NCBI GenBank assembly: GCA_005793285.1
Contig: SXPO01000148.1
Span: 1 to 12,629, forward strand
Direction: 5' to 3'
DNA: 12,629 nucleotides
DNA from: Nitrospiraceae bacterium
Lineage (GTDB): Bacteria; Nitrospirota; Nitrospiria; Nitrospirales; Nitrospiraceae
Shown here: positions 1-5,796 of the stretch, one piece after another
Position numbering within the stretch: position 1 is the first letter of the stretch
How the letters are laid out: every line of letters begins with the position of its first letter
The notes under the pieces: generated by a model
Told to the model about the DNA's origin: nothing
Seen by the model: the letters and a program-made list of their open reading frames with translations, nothing else
Databases searched by the model: none
Program-made: the position numbers and the translations under genes

Positions 1-1227
1 TGCCTGTGCGTAGTCCAATAGGATTTGCCGCTGCACCCGTTGTGCGTCAAGGACTTCCAGCAGGCTTGATGCCCCCTGTTGGAAGCTGAACTGGGCTAGC
101 CGGAGCGCCTCCTGGGCTTGCTTGAGCAGCCCCTTATCAAAAACATCAATCAGTTCAGCCGTCGTCCGAGCGTCCTGGTAATGTTGATGGACCGCTCTGG
201 CTAACTCATTGCGGGTCCGCAGCAACTCCGCTTCTTCGCGGCGTTTTGCGCCCAGGGACGAGGCGATTTCTCCCTGACGGCGATACCAGAGCGGCAAGGG
301 AACCGATAGCCCGCCTGCAAAGGCCTCTCGCCCCATCTCGCGCCACACTCCTCCGTTGACTGTAACGGTCGGCATCCGTGATTGCCGCTCGAACTCGATT
401 TTCCAATCTGACTGTTCCACCGATTTCAGCAAACGCTGAATGGCCGGATGCTGATCCATCATACGTGCCATTAATCCTTCGACATGCAACTCTCTCGGAA
501 TCCCTGTGAAGTCGCCCTGTACCACATAGGTCGATCCCAAGGTCCCACCGGTCAGCGTGTCCAGGACCACGCGATTGACCCGAACCGCGTTATCCGCGCG
601 GGCAACTTGCTGCCTGGCTTTCAGGACTTCAACCTCGGCCTTGATTGATTCGAATTGCGGCGCTTCTCCCGATTTCACCCTCGCCCTGACGATTCGCGCG
701 ACACCCTCGACGGTGTCAAGATTCTGTTTGGCAAGTGCGGCCGCTTGTTGCGTTAACAACAAGCCATAAAAGGCCACTTTGACCTGCGACGTGAGATTCA
801 GTCTCGTCTCCAACATGCCGACGGTCGCAGTCGCCAGCCCCAAGTCCGCGACCTGCTGCCGCGCTGACCGCATCCCCGGCCACTCGACCGGCTGTCCCAC
901 CGACATATTGTATTCCGTGAGCGATTGACGGTCCAGCGATGCCCCGCTACTCGTCCGTCCCGCATCACGCAGCTCACCATGTCCCGTATATCCCATGACG
1001 GTCGGGTTCGGATACGCTCCGGCCGCAGTCTGCTGCCCGCGCTGTTGCTCAATCTGTCCTTCCGCAGAAAACACCAGGGGATTCTTGGCCAATGTCAGAT
1101 CGACAATAGCATCCAGCGTATAGTTCTGCACCACGGATTCTGCGAAAGCGCTGGGCAGGGTCCATAGAAGGCCGAGTTGCAGTACGCTCATCACACATCC
1201 AAGCGAAAAAACCAACCGCATGCTCAT
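1..1227 (-). CDS. TolC/CzcC-family outer-membrane efflux channel (3' end outside window)
   Basis: Family role: these proteins form the outer-membrane duct of tripartite RND or ABC exporters, and the CzcC/CusC branch often serves metal efflux. The frame is open for 409 codons from ATG 1227 to the window edge; family members are usually 410-450 residues, so little is missing. Visible: a signal peptide (about residues 1-29, ending PSAFA), then an outer-membrane efflux protein repeat with VEWPGMRSAR (about 114-123), as in the 'PGKR' motif of CzcC-like proteins, and VKSGEAPQFESIKAEVEVLK (185-204). A second repeat has LSVPLPLWYRRQGEIASSLG (307-326) and GASSLLEVLDAQR (385-397), both family hallmarks. 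A second ATG lies at 1221; neither start has a strong ribosome binding site, so the first six nt are uncertain. Membrane-fusion and pump genes would be expected beyond the left edge. The substrate cannot be told from this protein alone. Confidence 0.9.
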   Translation of the reverse strand, partial: MSMRLVFSLGCVMSVLQLGLLWTLPSAFAESVVQNYTLDAIVDLTLAKNPLVFSAEGQIEQQRGQQTAAGAYPNPTVMGYTGHGELRDAGRTSSGASLDRQSLTEYNMSVGQPVEWPGMRSARQQVADLGLATATVGMLETRLNLTSQVKVAFYGLLLTQQAAALAKQNLDTVEGVARIVRARVKSGEAPQFESIKAEVEVLKARQQVARADNAVRVNRVVLDTLTGGTLGSTYVVQGDFTGIPRELHVEGLMARMMDQHPAIQRLLKSVEQSDWKIEFERQSRMPTVTVNGGVWREMGREAFAGGLSVPLPLWYRRQGEIASSLGAKRREEAELLRTRNELARAVHQHYQDARTTAELIDVFDKGLLKQAQEALRLAQFSFQQGASSLLEVLDAQRVQRQILLDYAQA

Positions 1228-1272
1228 CCACACCACAGTCTGATCATGACTCTTGTCCGATACAGTTATCAT

Positions 1273-1285
1273 TTACAGATTGTAA
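1273..1285. promoter_or_regulatory. Palindrome upstream of the efflux channel gene, possible operator
   Basis: TTACA-GAT-TGTAA is a perfect 5-bp inverted repeat with a 3-nt centre. It overlaps a second one, AGATT-GT-AATCT (1277-1288), and lies near a direct repeat of TACAG (1261-1265 and 1275-1278 with its preceding T). It sits 46 nt upstream of the efflux gene start in the 168-nt gap 1228-1395. Efflux genes are commonly controlled by a repressor or response regulator binding at such a place. No convincing -35/-10 pair was found. Binding is inferred only from symmetry and position. Confidence 0.3.
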
Positions 1286-1395
1286 TCTTTATTGGCACGC
1301 GATTGATATGGAGTATGACTATAGGCCAGATCGCCATATCTTTTCAACGATATCCAGGCTCATGACCTGACAGGTCTGCCTGGGAAACATATGGG

Positions 1396-2208
1396 TTAGG
1401 ATCCTGTCGGGAGAGCACTCAGATAGAACGCGCAAATTGCTGTCGTCGCGGCAACGTTCAATGACTCGACAGTTCTGGCCATCGGGATCGTAAACCTGAC
1501 CGCAGAACGTTTTATGATCTGTTCCGCCAATCCCTCCCCCTCATTACCGACTGCAATCATAAGCCGGTGGGGAATAGATTGAATGTTCCTCAAGGGAACC
1601 GCGCCCGGCGAAGGCGCCAGAGCGGAATACAGCACGCATTGATGTTTCTCGAATACTCCGGCGTCTGATCCACGAAAAATTGGAAGGGTGACAACGGTAC
1701 CGGCCGCAGCACGAACGACTTTGGGGCCAAAGGGATCTGCAGAATCAGAACTCAACCAGACGCCCGTGAGGTTCAACGCGGCAGCTGTCCGAATGATCGC
1801 CCCCACGTTCGCCGGGTCTCGCAATCGATCCCCATAAATTCCCAATACCCTGGCTTGCGCCAACAGACGGCTTTCATCCCACTGGGGCTGTTTGACGACG
1901 GCCAACAATCCCTGTGGCGCCTCAACATCAGACAACTGGTCGAACAGGGCATCTGAGCAGGTAAACTGGCGGACTGATAGCGTGGATCTGGCTTGCCGTC
2001 CTTCGTCACTTTCTGCTTGGAGATAGCGCGGCGCCATCGTCAGACTGATGATGGCTTGAGGGTGCCGACGAATTAAATCGAGGCAGGATTTGACGCCCTC
2101 CAGAACGAAGGCGCCTTCCTGTATCCTGGTATTTTTATCACGAAGAAGAAGCCGGACCAGCGTACGCTGCCGCTGCGTCAGGGCGTGAAGAGGGGGCGCT
2201 ACATCCAC
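1396..2208 (-). CDS. TrmH/SpoU-family RNA 2'-O-ribose methyltransferase
   Basis: Transfers a methyl group from S-adenosylmethionine to the 2'-OH of a nucleotide, probably in 23S rRNA (RlmB/TsnR-like). At 270 residues it matches two-domain family members. N-terminal substrate-binding domain: FVLEG at 34-38, a typical start of the SpoU substrate-binding fold. C-terminal knotted SPOUT domain: motif 1 DPANVGAIIRTA (131-142), with the Asn and Arg used in catalysis by the family; motif 2 VGNEGEGL (220-227); motif 3 VESLNVAATTAI (247-258). The start is a GTG with GGAG five to six nt upstream (GGCGGAGCACAG). The frame stays open upstream but has no ATG before the preceding gene's stop, 52 nt away. 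It lies in the same direction as the coiled-coil gene and the efflux gene. The family is secure; the exact nucleotide target is not. Confidence 0.93.
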   Translation of the reverse strand: MDVAPPLHALTQRQRTLVRLLLRDKNTRIQEGAFVLEGVKSCLDLIRRHPQAIISLTMAPRYLQAESDEGRQARSTLSVRQFTCSDALFDQLSDVEAPQGLLAVVKQPQWDESRLLAQARVLGIYGDRLRDPANVGAIIRTAAALNLTGVWLSSDSADPFGPKVVRAAAGTVVTLPIFRGSDAGVFEKHQCVLYSALAPSPGAVPLRNIQSIPHRLMIAVGNEGEGLAEQIIKRSAVRFTIPMARTVESLNVAATTAICAFYLSALPTGS

Positions 2209-2260
2209 CTGTGCTCCGCCAATGCCCGTAGCATCCTTTGCGCCACGTACCGGAAACGAC

Positions 2261-2602
2261 TTACCGCCGTCTCCGCTCAGCCGCTGCTTCTGCCGCGCGG
2301 ATACGCTGGGCTCTGGCCTTCGCCCGCTTCAGCGCAGTCAGCTTTCCCCTCGTCCTGGTCTGCTCAAACTGCAACTGCTCCAACTGGGATTTCAGGTGCG
2401 CTTTCTCTCGCTTATGCAGGTCCGCGCATTCGGCCTTGGACAGCATCGTCCAATCCCCGGTGCTTCGTGCGCGCTTGATCCGCTGATCCAGTGACTCCCG
2501 AAGCTGCCGCGACCGCATCGTCATCAGTGACTTCAGGGCCTGTTGCCGACGCTGCACTTCTTCTTCCTCGGCCATGATGCCGCGAATATCGGTTCCCAAC
2601 AT
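2261..2602 (-). CDS. Small charged coiled-coil protein, unknown function
   Basis: A 113-residue protein with no cysteine-rich, membrane or signal segment, so probably cytoplasmic. From about residue 11 to the end it is rich in Glu, Lys, Arg, Gln and Ala with spaced Leu, as in a long helix or coiled coil; the C-terminus ends in a run of Arg. I do not recognise a named family. Translation is well supported: an ideal ribosome binding site lies 8 nt before the ATG. It is the first gene of the leftward group (then the TrmH-like methyltransferase after 52 nt) and is divergent from the XRE regulator. The basic tail and the rRNA-methyltransferase neighbour would fit RNA or ribosome association, but that is a guess. 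Confidence 0.72.
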   Translation of the reverse strand: MLGTDIRGIMAEEEEVQRRQQALKSLMTMRSRQLRESLDQRIKRARSTGDWTMLSKAECADLHKREKAHLKSQLEQLQFEQTRTRGKLTALKRAKARAQRIRAAEAAAERRRR

Positions 2603-2610
2603 GGTCCCAC

Positions 2611-2619
2611 TACCTCCTT
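2611..2619 (-). promoter_or_regulatory. Strong ribosome binding site for the coiled-coil gene
   Basis: Read on the minus strand this is AAGGAGGTA, nearly the full anti-16S complement, 8 nt before the ATG at 2602. It fixes the start of the 113-residue protein and suggests efficient translation. It is the strongest such site in the window. Confidence 0.8.
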
Positions 2620-2707
2620 AATACACTGCTAGACAATCTGACCAACCAGGCGCATAGTTTAACCGATTTCACCCCTCACCTTCCAGTTCGAGAAATATTC
2701 CATAAGA

Positions 2708-2734
2708 CATTGAATCATAGCGATAATTTCAATG
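2708..2734. promoter_or_regulatory. Inverted repeat CATTGAA-N13-TTCAATG, possible regulator operator
   Basis: Two perfect 7-bp arms (2708-2714 and 2728-2734) separated by 13 nt lie in the gap between the divergent coiled-coil gene and the XRE gene. The right arm ends 13 nt before the predicted -35 box at 2748. XRE-type regulators bind as dimers to such palindromes and often control their own gene. The ATG at 2732, an alternative upstream start for the regulator, falls inside the right arm, which argues that it is not the real start. No second copy was noticed in the window. Confidence 0.4.
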
Positions 2735-2747
2735 CCTCGTAAGACCG

Positions 2748-2776
2748 TTGAACCTATCACCCCTTGTCTGTATCAT
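2748..2776 (+). promoter_or_regulatory. Candidate sigma-70-type promoter of the XRE regulator gene, leaderless
   Basis: TTGAAC (2748-2753) and TATCAT (2771-2776) are 17 nt apart and match the -35 and -10 consensus at 4/6 and 5/6. Transcription would begin about 7 nt past the -10 box, that is at about 2783, the A of the ATG of the regulator gene. No ribosome binding site precedes that ATG, so a leaderless mRNA is likely if this promoter is real. Confidence 0.45.
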
Positions 2777-2782
2777 CGCGCC

Positions 2783-3244
2783 ATGTCGATCGGCCCTCTG
2801 ATTCAAGCCTGGAGACTCTCGAAGAAACACTCCCTTGAGTCGTTGTCGGACCTGGCACATATTTCATCCGCGCTTCTTGAACAGATCGAATCAGAACAAA
2901 CCGATCCCTCAGCCATAACAATCCAAGCATTGGCGGCAGCCCTCCATATTCCACCGGCCTGGTTATTCGACGATCCCCGCTCATTTGATTATCTGTTTCA
3001 CGATACAGAGGATCCAGAAGAGCCGCCCCCCTCTCACATCGATCCAGTCACAGATCGCATTTTAGCCGGGTCCCGGATGGACCGATCGCTCTACGTCCTT
3101 CTTACGGCACTTATGCAAGCCGGTGATCCAAAACTATTACGCGCAGCTGAGATGAGTCTGCGGAGTTTGGCCAAACAAGCCCGCCAAGCCTCAGTCCCCT
3201 GGCTCCAACGCCCATCTGGACACTTCGAACCGCCCAGCGATTAG
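2783..3244 (+). CDS. XRE-family helix-turn-helix transcriptional regulator
   Basis: A 153-residue DNA-binding protein. Residues 1-62 form a Cro/CI-type five-helix domain: MSIGPLIQAWRLSKKHSLES, then the helix-turn-helix LSDLAHISSALLEQIES (21-37), then the closing segment ITIQALAAALHIPPAWLF (45-62). The pattern 'IG..I...R...sleeLa...'s...' is typical of the family. Residues 63-153 are an acidic, proline-rich linker (EDPEEPPPS) and a helical tail (about 100-135), possibly for dimerisation or ligand sensing, with no recognised domain. The frame is open back to ATG 2732, but that extension has no ribosome binding site and lies in the palindrome; ATG 2783 gives the usual family N-terminus and matches the promoter. 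The hydrolase gene starts 3 nt after the stop, so the two are surely co-transcribed and the regulator probably controls both. Confidence 0.85.
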   Translation: MSIGPLIQAWRLSKKHSLESLSDLAHISSALLEQIESEQTDPSAITIQALAAALHIPPAWLFDDPRSFDYLFHDTEDPEEPPPSHIDPVTDRILAGSRMDRSLYVLLTALMQAGDPKLLRAAEMSLRSLAKQARQASVPWLQRPSGHFEPPSD

Positions 3245-3247
3245 CAG

Positions 3248-4150
3248 ATGCTGACAACATCTGCCGGCGACCATATCAATGGATTTCAACAAGTCACTGC
3301 CAACCACCTGTCGTTTCGAGTCGCCGTCGCCGGATCTGGCGATCGACTGCTGCTGTGTTTGCACGGATTCCCGGAATCGGCCATTTCCTGGCGTCATCAG
3401 ATCACACCCTTAGTACAGGCGGGGTATCGTGTCTGGGCCCCGGACTTGCGGGGCTACGCCGGTACGACCAGACCGGCAGATCTTGCTGCCTATCGCATCG
3501 AAGCATTGCTGGAAGATGTGACCGCACTGATTGAGGCCGCGACGGCATCCCATGTCGTCCTGGTCGGGCATGATTGGGGTGGAATCATCGCCTGGCTATA
3601 CGCGATGCGGCATCCAGCTTATGTAGAATCGCTGGTCCTATTGAACGCCCCGCATCCAGCCCGCTTCGAACATGAGTTGCGTCACTGGCGGCAGTTCCAC
3701 CGATCCTGGTACGCGGCACTGTTTCAGATCCCCTGGCTGCCCGAAACCCTGCTGGCGGCCGGTCGCGCGCGCGTCATCGGTGCGATCTTCGAACACATGC
3801 TGGTTCAGCCCGAACATCTTCCAGACGATATCATGCGCCTGTACCGGCAACAGGCTTGTGCACCAGGCGCGCTCACCGCCATGCTGAATTATTATCGCGC
3901 CGCCCTGCGGGGAGGCGGTGCTGCCCGCCAGCGAAAGCTGGGCTATCCAGTTATCGATATTCCGACACTCGTCATCTGGGGCCTGCAAGACCAGGCCTTG
4001 GCGCGCGAAAACCTCGACGGCCTGGAGAAATTTGTGACCGATCTCACTGTCGTACGGCTGGAGAACGCAGGACATTTTGTGCATCAGGACGATCCCCAGC
4101 GGGTCACATATGAAATCCTGAGCTGGCTACAGAGCCGGAATGAGCGTTGA
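3248..4150 (+). CDS. Alpha/beta hydrolase, epoxide-hydrolase-like
   Basis: 300 residues, the usual length for soluble bacterial epoxide hydrolases, which open epoxides to diols with an Asp nucleophile. Visible: HGFPES (39-44), the oxyanion-hole motif of epoxide hydrolases; the nucleophile elbow GHDWGG (107-112) with Asp109; the acid Asp248 in WGLQD; the base His276 in AGHF. The cap domain (about 140-220) has Tyr155 (RSWY) and the NYYRA motif with Tyr215/216, which fit the two ring-activating tyrosines. Haloalkane dehalogenases share the Asp nucleophile but normally have HGxPT rather than HGFPES. No signal peptide, so cytoplasmic. It lies 3 nt after the XRE gene, with only a weak ribosome binding site, which suggests translational coupling. 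The fold and catalytic triad are secure; the substrate is unknown and fluoroacetate-type dehalogenation is not excluded. Confidence 0.88.
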   Translation: MLTTSAGDHINGFQQVTANHLSFRVAVAGSGDRLLLCLHGFPESAISWRHQITPLVQAGYRVWAPDLRGYAGTTRPADLAAYRIEALLEDVTALIEAATASHVVLVGHDWGGIIAWLYAMRHPAYVESLVLLNAPHPARFEHELRHWRQFHRSWYAALFQIPWLPETLLAAGRARVIGAIFEHMLVQPEHLPDDIMRLYRQQACAPGALTAMLNYYRAALRGGGAARQRKLGYPVIDIPTLVIWGLQDQALARENLDGLEKFVTDLTVVRLENAGHFVHQDDPQRVTYEILSWLQSRNER

Positions 4151-4252
4151 TGACCTAATACCGATGGCTTTCTGGATATCCCTATAGCTAGCCTGATAAA
4201 AGATAGCGGTGATCTGATTGTTGCTGACCGATCCTGAAAGGAACATCGCGCG

Positions 4253-4960
4253 ATGATGTCACTTCTGAGAACCATCAGCATGCGCACGCAGGCCACATCG
4301 GGGCATACGAGGAACATGCAGCGCCTCATTCCACGCACCTGCCTGGCAATGGTGCTGCTGGTGACCATCGCCGTCGTAGCTCAACCACTGTACGCCGCAG
4401 GCGAAGGCCAGACAAAGTTCAAGCGTATCTCAACACAATATATCGCGGCATTGGGCGATCCCGGTTCAACCTCCGGGAACGGCGCGCAATCGTGGGGCCT
4501 ATGGCCGCTGGACCCAGGCCCTCGAGGCGTGAAGCTGAACCGCTATCCATCATTGAAGAATGCCAATGGCATCGCCCCGGCGCGCTGGAAATTCGACGAG
4601 ACCGACTGGTGGCTGGAGGAACATGGCTTGATCATGGAGCAACCGACTATTCCACTGCCTCCCGGGAAATATGTAGTCACGGGCGCCCGCAAGGTGACGG
4701 CAGTACTGACGATTCATCCTGCCGACAGCCATGGCGACAGGCGCTGGGAGCTCAATCAAGGAGCAACGCTTTACGACGTAACCCACCTGGCCTGCCGTTC
4801 CGCGCGCTATACACCGGCGGCTGGTAGTTCCTGTTCACCGGCCAACGCCCAGCAGACCGTGTTTCCAGTTGCGCCAGGAGGCACGATGCCTCCGGTCGAG
4901 GGCTGCACGAAGCAGGATTATGCTGTCCTCATCGTAATCGGCTTGGGCGTGGAAGACTGA
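4253..4960 (+). CDS. Secreted conserved protein of unknown function
   Basis: 235 residues. A hydrophobic stretch (about 31-47) followed by LYAAGEG gives a signal peptide with probable cleavage near residue 48, so the protein is exported. The mature part is rich in Trp, Pro and Gly: WGLWPLDPGPRGVKLNRYP (81-99), RWKFDETDWWLEEHG (111-125), PPGKYVVTG (136-144), RRWEL and GATLYDVTHL (163-179), then Cys181, Cys194 and Cys218 and a hydrophobic tail YAVLIVIGLGVED. I have the impression of a conserved family of uncharacterised exported proteins but cannot name a domain. ATG 4253 has AAAGGA about 10 nt upstream; ATG 4316 would give a more standard signal peptide (MQRLIPRTCLAM) and has GAGG only 3 nt before it, so the start is uncertain. 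It lies 102 nt after the hydrolase, same strand, and may have its own promoter. An odd number of mature cysteines is unusual for a disulfide-stabilised exported protein. Confidence 0.75.
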   Translation: MMSLLRTISMRTQATSGHTRNMQRLIPRTCLAMVLLVTIAVVAQPLYAAGEGQTKFKRISTQYIAALGDPGSTSGNGAQSWGLWPLDPGPRGVKLNRYPSLKNANGIAPARWKFDETDWWLEEHGLIMEQPTIPLPPGKYVVTGARKVTAVLTIHPADSHGDRRWELNQGATLYDVTHLACRSARYTPAAGSSCSPANAQQTVFPVAPGGTMPPVEGCTKQDYAVLIVIGLGVED

Positions 4961-5444
4961 TCACCGGTGGCGCACCGACCATTCGTCTGTAGGGGCGTTG
5001 AACGGACTTTCCTGGGAACTCGCCTCTCGCAATGGCTCTCAATACCACCCGTAACGCCCCTTTCCCCCGACGCAGATCCAATGATGTCGACCGCGGAGGA
5101 ACGTCACATATTCATTCGTCAAGTCCCTAAATATTGTGGGAGTCTGGCGGGAGACACAATGCCCATTATTTAGGCAATGAGAGGGACCTCTTTCCCTGGA
5201 CGCCATTTCACCGCCGACCAGCCACTTATACACAGATCCATCCACAGAACTTGGGGAAGAATTATTTCACCACTAACAAGACAAACAGCAGAAAACTGAA
5301 GTACGGTTGGTACGGGTTAGTGAAAACCTCCGGAGCCCCACATCGCATAAAATGCAACCACTAACTCACTGAAATGAAACGAAAATATCTATCAGTCCGA
5401 TTAGGACACTGAGCATTCATCATCTTTTTCTATTGAGAAACGGT
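4961..5444. other. Gene-free stretch with inverted repeats
   Basis: About 480 bp with no convincing reading frame on either strand; it becomes AT-richer toward 5260-5440. It holds a short hairpin CGGTG-gcg-CACCG (4965-4977) just after the secreted-protein gene, without a T run. It also holds wide arms AGGGGCGTT/AACGCCCCT (4991-4999/5053-5061), a bulged hairpin (5126-5174), three copies of a 7-mer, CACTAAC (5271-5277, 5359-5365) and its complement GTTAGTG (5316-5322), and an imperfect hairpin TCAGTCC-gatta-GGACACTGA (near 5392-5412) followed by T-rich sequence. These may include transcription terminators for the genes arriving from both sides. No tRNA or known small RNA was recognised. Confidence 0.5.
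5126..5174. repeat. Nested inverted repeat with hairpin potential
   Basis: Outer arms CCTAAATA (5126-5133) and TATTTAGG (5167-5174) enclose ATTGT/ACAAT and then GTCT-GGCGGG-AGAC, so the 49-nt segment can fold into one bulged stem-loop. It has no coding capacity and no T run at its 3' side. It could be a relic of a small repeat element or an RNA structure; no second copy lies in the window. Confidence 0.4.
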
Positions 5445-5717
5445 TTATTTCGCCTCACCCCACCAGACGATCAGCTTGCCGCCTCCCTTCACCCGTTTCA
5501 GTTTTGTCGTAATTTTTTCCACAAGGGCGTTGACATTTCCTTTCAACGCGTCTGGCTTGAGGTTTGTATCGAGCACGGCCTGTCCATCAACCTTGTGCAG
5601 AAAAGGGGTCGGGAGTCTTTTCTTGACAGCATCGCGGCGGTCTCAGCATGAATATTCCCCATGCCAAACCGTTACCGCCTTGCTGCTGGAGACATCGCCT
5701 ATCACGTCCTCCTCCAT
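5445..5717 (-). pseudogene. Small reading frame interrupted by one in-frame TGA
   Basis: A frame of 90 sense-length codons, from ATG 5717 (or GTG 5705, which has GGAG 6 nt upstream) to TAA 5445-5447, is broken only by TGA at 5643-5645. Before it the protein reads DVSSSKAVTVWHGEYSC; after it, DRRDAVKKRLPTPFLHKVDG, then a Lys-rich region with NVNALVEKITTKLKRVK, ending GGGKLIVWWGEAK. The two halves look like one small protein, with hydrophobic strands VTVWHG and LIVWWG near each end. The gene lies 79 nt downstream of the RlmI-like gene on the same strand. I do not recognise the family. A CGA-to-TGA transition (Arg) would give a simple nonsense pseudogene; selenocysteine next to Cys24 or programmed readthrough are alternatives, but no obvious SECIS-like hairpin was seen after the TGA. 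Confidence 0.45.
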
Positions 5718-5796
5718 CGCGTAGGACGATTGTCTTTTCCGACCATCCTTATGGCGTCGATAGCCATCATCACATGGGTGACGAGGTTGCTTTCCG

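Noticed and set aside
1049..1231. 60-codon minus-strand frame starting at GTG 1231
   Set aside because: Overlaps the efflux channel gene in another frame; the channel's signal peptide and motifs show the true frame.
2732..2782. 17-residue N-terminal extension of the XRE regulator from ATG 2732
   Set aside because: No ribosome binding site, the ATG lies in a palindrome, a candidate promoter lies downstream of it, and the family N-terminus matches the ATG at 2783.
3638..4084. 148-codon minus-strand frame inside the hydrolase gene
   Set aside because: Shadow of the alpha/beta hydrolase, whose catalytic residues are on the plus strand.
4965..4977. Hairpin CGGTG-gcg-CACCG as intrinsic terminator of the secreted-protein gene
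   Set aside because: Short stem and no T run after it, so it is described only as part of the gene-free stretch.
5226..5523. DnaA-box-like words TTATACACA (5226) and TTTTCCACA (5515), suggesting an origin
   Set aside because: Only two isolated matches, no cluster, no AT-rich unwinding tract, no dnaA or dnaN neighbour.
5643..5700. SECIS-like hairpin just after the in-frame TGA
   Set aside because: Only a 3-bp GTC/GAC pairing around an A-rich loop was seen by eye; too weak to claim selenocysteine insertion without folding.
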